Shown: positions 43,619-53,349 of the stretch, piece by piece | Numbering within the stretch: the first letter of the stretch is position 1 | How the letters are laid out: each line of letters opens with the position of its first letter | Origin: Candidatus Odyssella thessalonicensis L13 | GTDB taxonomy: Bacteria; Pseudomonadota; Alphaproteobacteria; Paracaedibacterales; Paracaedibacteraceae | DNA length: 64,000 nucleotides | Assembly (NCBI RefSeq): GCF_000190415.1 | Contig: NZ_AEWF01000003.1 | Location: 186,001-250,000, forward strand | Direction: 5' to 3' | Made by a program: the position numbers and the translations under genes | Notes under the pieces: generated by a model | Seen by the model: only the letters and a program-made list of their open reading frames with translations | The model's database searches: none | What the model was told of the DNA's origin: nothing

Positions 43619-44905
43619 ATGAAACCCGCTGCCCGTATTCAAGCAGCCATTGAACTGATGGCTGAGATTTATCATTCCACTGCGCCAGCAGACGCTATTG
43701 TGCATGGTTATATGCGTCAGCGTCGTTATATTGGGGCAGGCGACCGGCGCGAGATTTCAGAACTAGTGTATGGCGTGATGCGCACCTATTGGCTGCTTGA
43801 AGGCATTCTACATCATTTCTGGGCCTCGCCAAGTGATGATGCAATTCAAAAGGCACGCCGTCATATCCTTATTTATTTGCATAAATTTAAGCCTGAGTTT
43901 TCAGTGGTAGACCTTTTTTCAGGGGAAGAATACGCTCCTAAGCGCTTGACCCCCACGGAACAGGATCTGTTAGGCCAGGTCAAAGAATTTAATTGTGAAG
44001 ATTTATCAGAGGCAGCACAACTGTCCTGCCCCGATTGGGTATATAACCTCTTGAAGGCCAACAATCCCCATAATTATCGGGCGATATTGTTAAGCTTACA
44101 AGTAACAGCCCCCTTAGATCTCCGGGTCAATATCCTGAAAAGCGGGCGCGAGAAAGCTCTAGCGAAGTTGCGCCGTGAAGGGTATAGCTGTGAGCCGACT
44201 TTGTTATCACCCTGGGGAATTCGGCTCCAAGAACGCCAACCCTTAAAGCATCATCCGCTATTGCAAGAAGGCGTCTTGGAAATCCAAGATGAAGGATCGC
44301 AATTAATAGCGATGGTGTGCGCGGTTGAGCCTGGGATGGCGGTCTGGGATTATTGTGCAGGGGCCGGCGGCAAAACCTTAGCCTTAGCAGCGATGATGCA
44401 AAACAAAGGGCGGATTCTGGCGACAGATACTGTAGCGTGGCGCCTCAAAAATGCTCCTCAACGGTTACGCCGCGCCGGCGTCCATAATGTTGAGACACGC
44501 GTGTTGGATGAGCAGGCAGGTAAATGGGTTAAACGTCAAGCCGGAAAATTTGATTGCGTGCTAGTCGATGCGCCCTGCTCCGGATCGGGGACTTGGCGCC
44601 GTAACCCCGAATTGCGATGGCGCATGGATGCAACGGGGTTTCAAGAATTGCTGCAAAAACAGCAAGAAATTCTTGATAAAGCGGCACTGCTTGTAAAACC
44701 CGGGGGGCGCCTTGTCTATGCGACGTGCTCACTGTTAAACCCGGAGAATAGAGAACAGATAGAGATGTTTCTTAAAAAGCATCCCCAGTTTGCGTTTTAT
44801 TCATTGAGCTATGACTATGCAAATAATGGCGCCCTTGAACTGAATCCAGCTGATCACCAAACAGATGGCTTTTTCGCGGCAGTGCTCCAAAAAAGCGACT
44901 CTTAG
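43619..44905 (+). CDS. rsmB: 16S rRNA (cytosine-C5) methyltransferase RsmB
   Basis: A 428-residue SAM-dependent methyltransferase of the RsmB/Nop2 family, which makes m5C967 in 16S rRNA in E. coli. The N-terminus resembles the NusB-like RNA-binding domain (AGDRREISELVYGVMRTYW). The catalytic domain has DYCAGAGGKTLALAAMMQNKG (SAM site; about residue 241), VDAPCSGSGTWRRNPE with the helper cysteine, and VYATCSLLNPEN with the nucleophilic cysteine. The ATG at 43619 follows AAAGGA. It converges with dedA, overlapping it by four bases. Confidence 0.92.
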   Translation: MKPAARIQAAIELMAEIYHSTAPADAIVHGYMRQRRYIGAGDRREISELVYGVMRTYWLLEGILHHFWASPSDDAIQKARRHILIYLHKFKPEFSVVDLFSGEEYAPKRLTPTEQDLLGQVKEFNCEDLSEAAQLSCPDWVYNLLKANNPHNYRAILLSLQVTAPLDLRVNILKSGREKALAKLRREGYSCEPTLLSPWGIRLQERQPLKHHPLLQEGVLEIQDEGSQLIAMVCAVEPGMAVWDYCAGAGGKTLALAAMMQNKGRILATDTVAWRLKNAPQRLRRAGVHNVETRVLDEQAGKWVKRQAGKFDCVLVDAPCSGSGTWRRNPELRWRMDATGFQELLQKQQEILDKAALLVKPGGRLVYATCSLLNPENREQIEMFLKKHPQFAFYSLSYDYANNGALELNPADHQTDGFFAAVLQKSDS

Positions 44906-45489
44906 GAATGGGGGGGCTCTGGCTCGTTATGATTAAGCTTTTTCCAGCTGGAATAGGCAATATAAATGACTATGACTAGCAAGCCTATAGAGATAAAGTG
45001 AGTATATTTCTTGATTACAGCTAAGTCGATGGCGGCGAAGATTGGACCGATGATATAGTAGCCCACTGAGCAACTTAAGGATGTCCAGATGATAGCCGCC
45101 AAAAAGTTAAGCGGAATAAATAGCTTAGGGGCAACGCCAGCGGTACCAATCACAATAGGGCTGATGATACGGATCCCAAAGATAAATCGAAAACTTAAGA
45201 TATACCCTATATCCCATTTATGTAAGAGATGGAATGCTTTTTCTGAAGGGATTTTAAGCTTAGGAAAGCGACGAATTATTTGATGACCATAAAATCTACC
45301 CACATAGTATAAACCTTGGTCAGCCACTAGGGTACCTAAAAACGCAATACCGGCAACTTTAGAAATGGATAAGTCCTCATTATAGGCCAGGGCGCATGCT
45401 GCAAGAATGATGGTCTCACCTTCAACCATTGACCCCAACAGAACGGCTAAATATCCCCACTCTTTCAAAAACTCTAAGACATATTCCAC
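44902..45489 (-). CDS. DedA-family membrane protein
   Basis: A 195-residue inner-membrane protein of the DedA/VTT (SNARE-associated) family, which includes undecaprenyl-phosphate and phospholipid flippases. Typical parts are EGETIILAACALAY with the acidic pair, LGTLVADQGLYYVGRFYG, and the basic FRFIFGIRIISPIVIGTAGV (family RxxPxxR-type motif) followed by GYYIIGPI. About five hydrophobic segments are present. The exact substrate cannot be told; DedA proteins often matter for envelope stress and cationic peptide resistance. Confidence 0.87.
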   Translation of the reverse strand: MEYVLEFLKEWGYLAVLLGSMVEGETIILAACALAYNEDLSISKVAGIAFLGTLVADQGLYYVGRFYGHQIIRRFPKLKIPSEKAFHLLHKWDIGYILSFRFIFGIRIISPIVIGTAGVAPKLFIPLNFLAAIIWTSLSCSVGYYIIGPIFAAIDLAVIKKYTHFISIGLLVIVIYIAYSSWKKLNHNEPEPPHS

Positions 45490-45840
45490 TAATGTTCCCC
45501 TTCCTTATTCTTCATTTATGGGAGGTAATACAAGAAAAATCAAGGATAAGCATGGTGACAAAGTAAAAGAACGTCAGCAAATGTGCACCAATCACGATCT
45601 TATGGCTAATAGAGCATTGTTTTCAATTGTATCATTGTAAATTTTTCGTGGCTAAGCTTAAGGAAAGCTTCAAGTTAGAAATTGATAAATCTTGATTACA
45701 ACTTTTTTACATTACCAGAAAAGCGAGCTTAGTTAAAGGAGAGGCATGACAAAAAAAGATTGAGTAAAGGCCTCAATATAAGGGATATGGTTGAAATATC
45801 GACTGTTTCAGCCTATTTTATACCTAAAAGGATGAAAATT
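45490..45840. other. Gap before def with a five-codon minigene
   Basis: The AAAGGAGAGG stretch just before 45746 is the best ribosome site in the gap, and the ATG at 45746 after it opens a frame of only MTKKD before TGA. A run of seven A lies in it; one more A would join this start to the def frame. Otherwise the gap shows no gene. Confidence 0.5.
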
Positions 45841-46356
45841 ATGCTGCTGACTATATTAAAAGAACCTGATCCTCGGCTCCGTGTTAAAGCTAAACCTATA
45901 GAGGCTGTAACTGATGAAATCCGTCAATTGATGGAAGATATGCTCGAGACTATGTACCATGATGAAGGGATTGGCCTAGCTGCTACACAAGTTGGATCTG
46001 ATAAGCGTGTGATCGTCATCGATTTAAACTCAGGTACTGAGGAAGCGCCCGAGGTATTTTATATGGCTAACCCGGAAATTCTTTGGCACTCTGAGGAGAA
46101 ATCAACCTTGAAAGAAGGCTGTTTATCGGTTCCCGAAACAAGGGCGGATATCACCCGGCCAGCCCACATCAAGGTTCGCTATTTAGATCGCGATAACCAA
46201 GCTCAAGAAATTGAAGCTGATGGCTTATTAGCAACTTGTATTCAGCACGAAGTCGATCATCTAAATGGTGTCCTTTTTATTGATTATTTATCGCGCCTGA
46301 AACAAGAAATGATCCACAAGAAATTAAAGAAACTTAAGAAATTTCACGCTCTATGA
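45841..46356 (+). CDS. def: Peptide deformylase
   Basis: Metal-dependent enzyme removing the formyl group from new proteins. The 171-residue product has the three family motifs: GIGLAATQVG (I), EGCLSVPE with the metal cysteine (II) and QHEVDHLNGVLF with the HExxH-type metal ligands (III). I place the start at the ATG at 45841, which has AAGGA eight bases upstream and gives the usual MLLTILKEPDPRL start; an ATG at 45832 and a TTG at 45760 are alternatives. It overlaps fmt as ATGA and heads the def-fmt-truA operon. Confidence 0.95.
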   Translation: MLLTILKEPDPRLRVKAKPIEAVTDEIRQLMEDMLETMYHDEGIGLAATQVGSDKRVIVIDLNSGTEEAPEVFYMANPEILWHSEEKSTLKEGCLSVPETRADITRPAHIKVRYLDRDNQAQEIEADGLLATCIQHEVDHLNGVLFIDYLSRLKQEMIHKKLKKLKKFHAL

Positions 46357-47285
46357 TTAAACCAAGATTAATTTTTATGGGCACACCCTCTTTTTCTGTG
46401 GTGGCTTTACAAGCATTAGTAGAGGCCGGATACACGGTGGCTGCTGTTTATTCTCAACCGCCCCGCCCGTCAGGTCGAGGCCATCAGGTTACTAAGTCGC
46501 CGGTTCACCAATATGCAGAACAAGTGGGAATCCCGGTATTAACGCCCAAGAGTCTGCGTAATGCTGAAGCTCAGGCTGAGTTCCGCTCGCACGCAGCGGA
46601 CTTAGCGGTGGTGGCGGCATATGGATTAATCCTTCCGAAAGAGATTTTAGAAGCGCCTCGGCTTGGATGTATTAATATTCATGCGTCGTTATTGCCACGT
46701 TGGCGCGGTGCGGCTCCGATACAGCGCGCTATTATGGCGGGGGATACCCAAAGCGGCATTACCATTATGCAAATGGATGAGGGATTAGATACAGGGGTAA
46801 TGTTGCTTAGTGAAGCGATCACACTCTCTCCCCTCACCACAACACCAGAGTTGCATGACCAATTAGCGGCTCTAGGAGCACGCTTGGTCCTTGAAGCTAT
46901 CCCCCAGCTGATGAATGGAACAATTCAACCCGTCGTGCAGCCGGAAGAAGGGGTAACTTATGCTCATAAGTTAACCAAGGCTGAAAGCCAGATTGATTGG
47001 CAGCGGCCTGCTGACGAGATTCAGCGCCAAGTTAATGCGCTATACCCTTGGCCGGGTGTATATTTTGTTCATGAAGAAACCACGCTAAAGGTAGCGACGG
47101 CGGAAGTGGTGCCGTTAGCAGGTAATCCTGGTGAAGTTTTAGAAGGTTTAACAATTGCCTGTGGCAAAGATGCCTTGAAAATTACAAGCATCCAAAAACC
47201 AGGCAGTAAATGGCTGTCAGCTGATGATTTCTTGCGTGGTTATGCGCTTAAACCTGGGACCCGTTTATGCCGCGTTACAAACTGA
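46353..47285 (+). CDS. fmt: Methionyl-tRNA formyltransferase
   Basis: Formylates initiator methionyl-tRNA using 10-formyltetrahydrofolate. The 310-residue protein has LIFMGTPSFSVVALQAL at the start, the catalytic INIHASLLPRWRGAAPIQRA (Asn-His-Ser region), GITIMQMDEGLDTG (catalytic aspartate) and a C-terminal OB-like domain starting near 205 (TYAHKLTKAESQIDW). It works opposite to def, which is just upstream and overlaps it by four bases, and it overlaps truA by 19 bases. Confidence 0.96.
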   Translation: MIKPRLIFMGTPSFSVVALQALVEAGYTVAAVYSQPPRPSGRGHQVTKSPVHQYAEQVGIPVLTPKSLRNAEAQAEFRSHAADLAVVAAYGLILPKEILEAPRLGCINIHASLLPRWRGAAPIQRAIMAGDTQSGITIMQMDEGLDTGVMLLSEAITLSPLTTTPELHDQLAALGARLVLEAIPQLMNGTIQPVVQPEEGVTYAHKLTKAESQIDWQRPADEIQRQVNALYPWPGVYFVHEETTLKVATAEVVPLAGNPGEVLEGLTIACGKDALKITSIQKPGSKWLSADDFLRGYALKPGTRLCRVTN

Positions 47286-48004
47286 TCATTGAATATGATG
47301 GGCGTCCCTTTTGTGGTTGGCAACTTCAACCTCAGGTGCCTACAGTGCAAGGAATGTTACAGCAAGCCGTCAAGAAATTTAGTGGTTACGATCTACTCGT
47401 GGAAGGCTCGGGCCGAACCGATACAGGCGTCCACGCTAAAGGGCAGGTAGCCCATGTGGACTTGCCTCGCCCTGACGCCCCTTATCGGGTACTCAAGGGC
47501 CTTAATTTCTTCTTGCAGGAGTCAGGAATTGCAATTGTCGCCGTCGAAGAAGTCGATGAAAGTTTTCATGCTCGTTTCTCTGCTAAGCGCCGTCAGTATA
47601 TTTATCGCATTATTAACCGGCGGGCGCCTCTAACTTTTGAGCAAGGCCTTGCCTGGCATGTAAATAAACCTTTAGATGTGGAGAAAATGATGGCGGGGGC
47701 AGCCTTACTGGTAGGGGTACACGACTTTACCACCTTTAGGTCAATCAATTGCCAAGCCCCGAATCCTGTCCGCCGTTTAGACCGTTTCGAGCTGATACAG
47801 CAGGGCGAAGAAATTTTAGCTACCATCGAATCGCGAGCTTTTCTACATAATCAAGTCCGCATTATGATGGGCTCCTTAAAGATGATCGGTGAGGGGCGTT
47901 GGACGCTGAAAGACCTGCAAGAGGCCCTTTTAGCGCGAGATAGGACTCGTGGCGGCGTAACTGCGCCGCCTGACGGCCTTTACTTTTCAAGAATATTTTA
48001 CTAG
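47267..48004 (+). CDS. truA: tRNA pseudouridine synthase A
   Basis: Makes pseudouridine at positions 38-40 of the tRNA anticodon arm. The 245-residue protein starts PRYKLIIEYDGRPFCGWQLQ, has the catalytic aspartate in EGSGRTDTGVHAKGQVAHVD (about residue 52), SAKRRQYIYRI and the late FLHNQVRIMMGSLKMIGEG. The ATG lies within the fmt gene; both frames are well conserved there. No clear terminator follows; the 240 bases to the MFS gene hold nothing I recognise. Confidence 0.96.
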   Translation: MPRYKLIIEYDGRPFCGWQLQPQVPTVQGMLQQAVKKFSGYDLLVEGSGRTDTGVHAKGQVAHVDLPRPDAPYRVLKGLNFFLQESGIAIVAVEEVDESFHARFSAKRRQYIYRIINRRAPLTFEQGLAWHVNKPLDVEKMMAGAALLVGVHDFTTFRSINCQAPNPVRRLDRFELIQQGEEILATIESRAFLHNQVRIMMGSLKMIGEGRWTLKDLQEALLARDRTRGGVTAPPDGLYFSRIFY

Positions 48005-48244
48005 CTTACCAATATCGTTATAAGTCCTTACTAGATGCTATTAGTGCTATCCCTGCGAGGATGAAATTTATTCAGAAGACGCAAGACCCGCAAGGATTTG
48101 TCGACCAAGGGAGCTGGCAAGATTAAGAGCCTACATCTAAGTTTAAAAAGATAAACTAATGGTTATGCTTAAAACTGCTTCAGTTAAGACTAGCTCTATG
48201 AAAGCTGCTTAAAATACTCTGCAATAGAATAAAGAAAGGTGGCC

Positions 48245-49555
48245 TCAGTCAAGGGCCCCTAACTGAGCCGTTGATTCTTCGGCGGGCGTCAGCTTTTGCG
48301 CGTGATGGGTCTCTTTAATAAAGCGAACCACAATGATGCCAAATAACATGCAAATGGGAACAATAGAAAGGGCAAAGCGATAATCCCATTCACTATAAAT
48401 GTTGACATCGTTTATAACTGTGCCATTCCAATGATAATCCAACAAGTTACCGACCAGGGGATGGAACAGGGCTCCTGTTGCCATAGTAATTGTGTTCAAG
48501 AAGCCAACGGCCACGCCGCTGCAAGATTTTGGCATAATCTCACAGATGGATGTAAATGACAAAGATTTTGCTGTATAGCAAAAGCCAATGGCAAAGAACA
48601 GCATATACATGGGAATCAACGGAATATTGGGGACAAAAACCACCAACGCGTTAACAATTAAACTGAGGATAATTCCGACCATCATCGGCGGATGGCGCCG
48701 TTTAATTTTATCTGAGTATAAAGCAAAAACTGGACTTCCAACAGCGGCTCCAATAAATAAGGCTGTGGTAAGGGTGGCCGCAACAGTTTCTTGAATATTA
48801 TAAACCGATTTTACAAAAGGCACGCCCCAAGCTGTTCCCATAATTGTGACCGGCGCATACATAAGCATTCCGTAAGTAGCAATTAACCAGGCTTGAGGTT
48901 TACGGATAACCTTAATTAATCCATGCAATAAGCTATCAGCGGGCTCATAGGTATGAGGTTCTCCATGCCGCCCGACAGCCATAAAGATGATTAGGGAAAT
49001 AATAAGGCCGATAACGCCCAAGAATTTTATCGCATATTGCCACCCATAATGGTCAGCAGCAGCGGACAAAGGCGTGCCACCAAAACTAGCCCCAATTGTT
49101 CCGAATAATAAGGTTAAAGCAACAACCTTGGCCAGTTGAGAAGGGGGAAACCAAGTGGTGCCTAATTTAATGCTGCCGAGAAAGCCAGCTGCCGATCCAA
49201 GGCCCATAAAAAACATGCCAATACCAGCGACGTAGATCGAGCTGCTAAAGGCAAATAAGAAACAGGATAAGGCGCAAATGGTGGAAGCAATAACGATAAT
49301 ACGCCCTGCTCCGAAACGATCAAGCATGACGCCCAGGGGAATCTGTACCGCCGCATAGGACCACGAATAGAGTGAAACCAGCTGGCCGAAATCACTCGCA
49401 TCCAGGGAGAAGAATTCGCACCAGTCTTCTTTCATAACATTGGGGGCAACCCGTAAAATAAACTGATAACAATAGAAAAGTGCCCCACTTGATACGACAA
49501 TCCAAGCACGCGGAATGCCAAATATTTTTCTTGATAGTTCTGACAACGCGATCAA
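48245..49555 (-). CDS. Major facilitator superfamily transporter
   Basis: A transporter of about 433-436 residues with twelve hydrophobic segments. The loop between helices 2 and 3 reads PLGVMLDRFGAGRI, the MFS motif A (GxxxDRxGxR), and the second half has FALYSDKIKRRHP in the matching place. There is no ATG: a TTG at 49555 lies right behind AAGGAG, while a TTG at 49546 has a better distance (ten bases), so I favour the latter. The substrate is unknown; similar transporters in intracellular alphaproteobacteria take up host metabolites. It is a single gene. Confidence 0.85.
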   Translation of the reverse strand: MIALSELSRKIFGIPRAWIVVSSGALFYCYQFILRVAPNVMKEDWCEFFSLDASDFGQLVSLYSWSYAAVQIPLGVMLDRFGAGRIIVIASTICALSCFLFAFSSSIYVAGIGMFFMGLGSAAGFLGSIKLGTTWFPPSQLAKVVALTLLFGTIGASFGGTPLSAAADHYGWQYAIKFLGVIGLIISLIIFMAVGRHGEPHTYEPADSLLHGLIKVIRKPQAWLIATYGMLMYAPVTIMGTAWGVPFVKSVYNIQETVAATLTTALFIGAAVGSPVFALYSDKIKRRHPPMMVGIILSLIVNALVVFVPNIPLIPMYMLFFAIGFCYTAKSLSFTSICEIMPKSCSGVAVGFLNTITMATGALFHPLVGNLLDYHWNGTVINDVNIYSEWDYRFALSIVPICMLFGIIVVRFIKETHHAQKLTPAEESTAQLGALD

Positions 49556-49891
49556 ACTCCTTCAGTGACAGCAAGTTAGTTTGTCGAATATAATAAAAAA
49601 CAAACGAATATCGGTTACTTTTGCAAATTTAATGGCACTAGGTCAAGTTTTTTATGATCAGACTGTCCTTATCACTTTATATGCTATTCACAGAATGAAT
49701 CAAGAAAGATATGATAAGAAGTTAATAAAACAATAAAAAATCCTGCACTACCGCTATTTTTATTCTAAAGCATGACTATGGTGGTCTCAAGATAAATGGT
49801 GTGAGGGGCTTAAGAATGTTTAACTTGCTCATTTTTTGAATCCTCTCCATTCTTAAATACAACTATTTTTAAAATAAAAAGGTCTTAATAG
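49556..49891. other. Intergenic gap
   Basis: About 335 AT-rich bases between the divergent MFS and ymdB genes. No ORF, repeat or strong hairpin is visible. Confidence 0.4.
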
Positions 49892-50746
49892 ATGAATATA
49901 TTATTTTGCGGTGATGTGGTGGGGCGGTCTGGCAGGGATATCCTATTGCAACAGCTGCCCCGCCTTAAAGCCGAGCTTAGCTTAGATTTCATTATCGTCA
50001 ATGGGGAAAATGCTGCCCATGGCTTTGGGATCAATAAAGCAATCTGTCAAGACTTCTTTAAAGCAGGGATAGATGTCGTGACCACAGGCAATCATATCTG
50101 GGATCAGCGCGAAGTCATGTCCTATATTGGCTCTGAGCCCCGTTTGCTACGTCCCGCTAACTACCCTGACGGCGCCCCAGGACGCGGCCATGCCCTGTAT
50201 CAAGATCAGCGGGGCAGAAAGGTGCTAGTAATTAATGTTATGGGGCGTCTATTTATGGAAAGCCTAGATGATCCTTTTAAAGTTGTAGATCACATTCTTA
50301 AACCTTACCCTTTAGGAAGTGCGGTGCAAGCGATTTTCATCGACATCCATGCAGAAGCAACCTCAGAGAAAATGGCTTTAGGACATTTTTGTGATGGGCG
50401 CGTTAGCTGTGTGGTTGGTACCCATTCTCATATTCCCACTGCCGATGCTCAGATTTTGCCCAAAGGAACAGCTTATCAAACAGATGCAGGTATGTGCGGT
50501 GATTATAATTCAGTAATTGGCATGGATAAAGTTGTGCCTGTGCACAGATTTACTCGCAAGACGCCGACTGAGCGTATGATCCCTGCCTTAGGCGATGGAA
50601 CTGTATGTGGTGTCTTTGTCCAAACAGATGATCATACTGGCTTGGCACTTCGTATTGAACCGGTTCGTATCGGTGCCAGGTTAATAAATACAATTCCCTG
50701 CTTAGGTGAAGAGCTACCCGTTGGCACCGCGGAGGGAACCAGTTAA
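49892..50746 (+). CDS. ymdB: YmdB-family metallophosphoesterase
   Basis: A 284-residue two-metal phosphoesterase of the TIGR00282/YmdB family, which hydrolyses 2',3'-cyclic nucleotides and affects RNA turnover and development in Bacillus. It has the metal ligands in ILFCGDVVGRSGRD, VNGENAAHGFG, TTGNHIWDQRE, FIDIHAEATSEK and VVGTHSHIPTADAQ, then TDAGMCGDYNSVIGM. Full length. In alphaproteobacteria its role is untested. Confidence 0.93.
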   Translation: MNILFCGDVVGRSGRDILLQQLPRLKAELSLDFIIVNGENAAHGFGINKAICQDFFKAGIDVVTTGNHIWDQREVMSYIGSEPRLLRPANYPDGAPGRGHALYQDQRGRKVLVINVMGRLFMESLDDPFKVVDHILKPYPLGSAVQAIFIDIHAEATSEKMALGHFCDGRVSCVVGTHSHIPTADAQILPKGTAYQTDAGMCGDYNSVIGMDKVVPVHRFTRKTPTERMIPALGDGTVCGVFVQTDDHTGLALRIEPVRIGARLINTIPCLGEELPVGTAEGTS

Positions 50747-50809
50747 CATCATAGCAGAAGAGGAAACATTAAACGATAAGCTAAAAGTTTTTTTAGTAGA
50801 TACGGCTTC

Positions 50810-51271
50810 TCAATTTTTCTGAGCATGTTGATGATAAACCCCTTTGCCCAGCTCCATAAGAGTCGCTTTTAAAGCAGGATCGTGAATGCCCTCCAGCAGA
50901 GACTCAATATAGGATAATTGTTCTGCGCTAACGGTGGGCGTTGGTTGGATCTTTCTTGAGGGAGGCGTGACTTTGCCATTGCGAATGATTAATTTGTCGA
51001 TAGCTTTATACCCAAAGTAACGGTTAATGCGCTCAATAATAATGGGCTCCAAGTGGGAAATTTCTAGGGCAAAAGCACTTGACGTTTTCAGAGTAAGACG
51101 CCCACCCGTACGGCGCTGAGGCGGAAAAGAGATTTTTTCAGGTTGGCAAAAATTAGCAAAGCGATCCCCAACAATAAGATGCCAGTCTAGCAGTATTGAT
51201 GCTTTTACAAACCCTTGCTGTTGGCTAATCGGGGTGGTAAGCTTATCTAAAACTGAGCGCAGATTTTTCAT
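50810..51271 (-). CDS. DUF721/DciA-like protein
   Basis: A 153-residue protein of the DUF721 family. DciA, the best-known member, loads the DnaB replicative helicase in bacteria that lack DnaC/DnaI. The conserved part is LLDWHLIVGDRFANFCQPEK (WxxIVGxxxAxxxxP), a strand region GGRLTLKTSSAFALEISHLE, and IIERINRYFGYKAIDKLIIR (NxxxGxxxIxxI). The C-terminal 50 residues are less conserved. Replication helicase loading fits an alphaproteobacterium whose oriC is in the same window, but the assignment rests on family membership. It diverges from tsaD. Confidence 0.8.
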   Translation of the reverse strand: MKNLRSVLDKLTTPISQQQGFVKASILLDWHLIVGDRFANFCQPEKISFPPQRRTGGRLTLKTSSAFALEISHLEPIIIERINRYFGYKAIDKLIIRNGKVTPPSRKIQPTPTVSAEQLSYIESLLEGIHDPALKATLMELGKGVYHQHAQKN

Positions 51272-51337
51272 GGCTTTCTAGACGAGTCACAATTATATTA
51301 AGTTAAGCAATTATAACAAAGAATGATCGAAAGAGCG

Positions 51338-52357
51338 ATGCGTGTTTTAGGAATTGAATCAAGTTGTGATGAAACCGCAGCCGCTGTGGTCTCTTCAGAT
51401 AAAGAGATCTTATCAAATATTATTTATGCTCAGATTGCTGAGCATCAACCCTATGGAGGGGTGGTGCCCGAGATAGCGGCACGCAATCATCTAACTTACC
51501 TACACCAAGTGATTGAAAGATCCTTATTGGAAGCGGAGCTGACTTTAACGGATATTGATGCTATTGCTGTGACAGCGGGGCCCGGCCTCATTGGGGGAGT
51601 AATGGTAGGAGTAATGGCTGCAAAGGCTATGGCTGCCGCGTTGGATAAGCCGTTAATTGCGGTTAACCATTTAGAAGGCCATGCTTTAACGGCGCGTCTG
51701 ACCGATGATGTTCCTTTTCCCTTTCTGTTGCTGTTAATGTCCGGGGGCCATTGTCAGATCCTTCTCGTTAAAGAGCTTGGCGACTATGAGATTTTGGGAA
51801 GCTCCATTGATGATGCTGCGGGGGAAGCTTTTGATAAGGTCGCTAAATGTCTTGATTTAGATTATCCAGGGGGACCAGAGATTGAAAAACTGGCCCAGCA
51901 GGGTAATGAGGCACGCTATAAACTGCCTCGGCCTCTTATAGGGCGAGAGGGATGTGATTTTTCTTTTGCAGGCTTGAAGACAGCAGCGCGAAATTTAATT
52001 TTGACCGCTGAGGTCCAATCAATCCAAGACAAGGCAGATCTATGTGCCTCTTTCCAAGCAGCGGTTAAAGATTGCCTTGTCGACCGCTTGCAACAGGCTT
52101 TGAAGCACTTACCTGATAACGTTAAGCATGTGGTGCTGGCCGGCGGAGTGGCAGCCAATCAATATTTACGCCAAGCATTAACTCAAGTATGTAAAGAACA
52201 ACAAAAAATTTTTGTGGCGCCACCCTTGAAATTGTGTACGGATAATGCTGTGATGATTGCTTGGGCGGGGTTAGAAAGATTAAAGCGAGGTTGGGTATCA
52301 TCCTTAGATTTCCAGCCGCGACCGCGCTGGCCTTTAACGGAATTAAAAAATGGCTGA
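51338..52357 (+). CDS. tsaD: tRNA t6A37 threonylcarbamoyltransferase TsaD
   Basis: Catalytic subunit that adds threonylcarbamoyl to A37 of tRNAs reading ANN codons. It starts [18 protein letters not shown], has the metal-binding [11 protein letters not shown], the [11 protein letters not shown] loop, [13 protein letters not shown] and, near the end, [15 protein letters not shown] and [14 protein letters not shown] start at the ATG at 51338 because the family begins at that point; an ATG at 51323 adds five residues. It overlaps gpsA by eight bases. Confidence 0.96.
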   Translation: MRVLGIESSCDETAAAVVSSDKEILSNIIYAQIAEHQPYGGVVPEIAARNHLTYLHQVIERSLLEAELTLTDIDAIAVTAGPGLIGGVMVGVMAAKAMAAALDKPLIAVNHLEGHALTARLTDDVPFPFLLLLMSGGHCQILLVKELGDYEILGSSIDDAAGEAFDKVAKCLDLDYPGGPEIEKLAQQGNEARYKLPRPLIGREGCDFSFAGLKTAARNLILTAEVQSIQDKADLCASFQAAVKDCLVDRLQQALKHLPDNVKHVVLAGGVAANQYLRQALTQVCKEQQKIFVAPPLKLCTDNAVMIAWAGLERLKRGWVSSLDFQPRPRWPLTELKNG

Positions 52358-53345
52358 GAATGTTAATATTGTGGTTATTGGAGCAGGTGCATTCGGCACC
52401 GCCCTTGCCCTAAGTTGTGTGAAAGCAGGCGCAAGCGTTACCCTATATGCACGACGACCAGAGCTTGCCGAAGAGTTAAATCTTAGCCAACAAAATCAAC
52501 ACTATTTACCGGGAATTTTCTTATCATCAACCCTAAAAGTTGTCTCGAATTTGGCCTGTTTGCAGCAAGCTGATATCATCTTATTAGCGACGCCCGCTCA
52601 AGAGACAGATGGTATAGTTTCCCAACTAAAGCCATTCTTAAAGGATGACACGTCTATGGTTTTATGTGCCAAGGGAATGCATCTTATTCAGAAATCTTTA
52701 CTATCGAATGTGGTCCAAAGACAGCTTAATAATCCCTTAGCGGTCCTCTCCGGTCCCTCTTTCGCCGATGAATTGGCCCAAGGTAAACCAACAGCTGTAA
52801 TGATAGCAAGCAGCAATATTGAGCATGCGAAATTCTTGGCGCGGAGCCTGCGACATTCTACCTTGCGTTGCTATGCTACTGAGGATGTCATTGGCGTCCA
52901 AGCAGCAGGGGCCAGTAAAAATGTGATGGCTATAGCCAGTGGTATTGTCGATGGCCTCAAAATGGGCTGCAATAGTCGTGCCGCATTGTTATCAAGAGGG
53001 TTGGCCGAGATGTCACGCATTGGTATCAGTTTGGGAGGCTTGCCGGAAACTTTTATGGGATTAGCCGGCATGGGGGATCTTATTCTTACCGCGACCAGCC
53101 AAAAGTCCCGAAATTATTCCTTTGGTTATAAACTAGGGCAGGGAGAATCAATTGATGCGCTTCTGAGCGGTCGTCATCAATTAACAGAGGGGTTCTGGAC
53201 CACTGCTGCTTTGTTTAATATGACACAAGAACTGAACATTTATGCGCCCTTGACTGCAGCCGTAAATGATATTCTCCATAAAGGAGTCCCGATTAGTGAG
53301 GTTATTGATAAGATCTTATCAAAGCAATCAGAACAGGAGTTTTAG
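52350..53345 (+). CDS. gpsA: NAD(P)-dependent glycerol-3-phosphate dehydrogenase
   Basis: Reduces dihydroxyacetone phosphate to glycerol-3-phosphate, the backbone of phospholipids. The 331-residue protein has the dinucleotide motif [31 protein letters not shown], the catalytic lysine in [20 protein letters not shown], and [19 protein letters not shown]. It overlaps tsaD and is followed after four bases by the EVE gene, an arrangement seen in many alphaproteobacteria. Confidence 0.96.
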   Translation: MAENVNIVVIGAGAFGTALALSCVKAGASVTLYARRPELAEELNLSQQNQHYLPGIFLSSTLKVVSNLACLQQADIILLATPAQETDGIVSQLKPFLKDDTSMVLCAKGMHLIQKSLLSNVVQRQLNNPLAVLSGPSFADELAQGKPTAVMIASSNIEHAKFLARSLRHSTLRCYATEDVIGVQAAGASKNVMAIASGIVDGLKMGCNSRAALLSRGLAEMSRIGISLGGLPETFMGLAGMGDLILTATSQKSRNYSFGYKLGQGESIDALLSGRHQLTEGFWTTAALFNMTQELNIYAPLTAAVNDILHKGVPISEVIDKILSKQSEQEF

Positions 53346-53349
53346 ATAG

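Noticed and set aside
45407-45640. Plus-strand ORF of 77 residues
   Set aside because: It starts inside dedA on the other strand, has no ribosome site and a composition typical of a chance frame.
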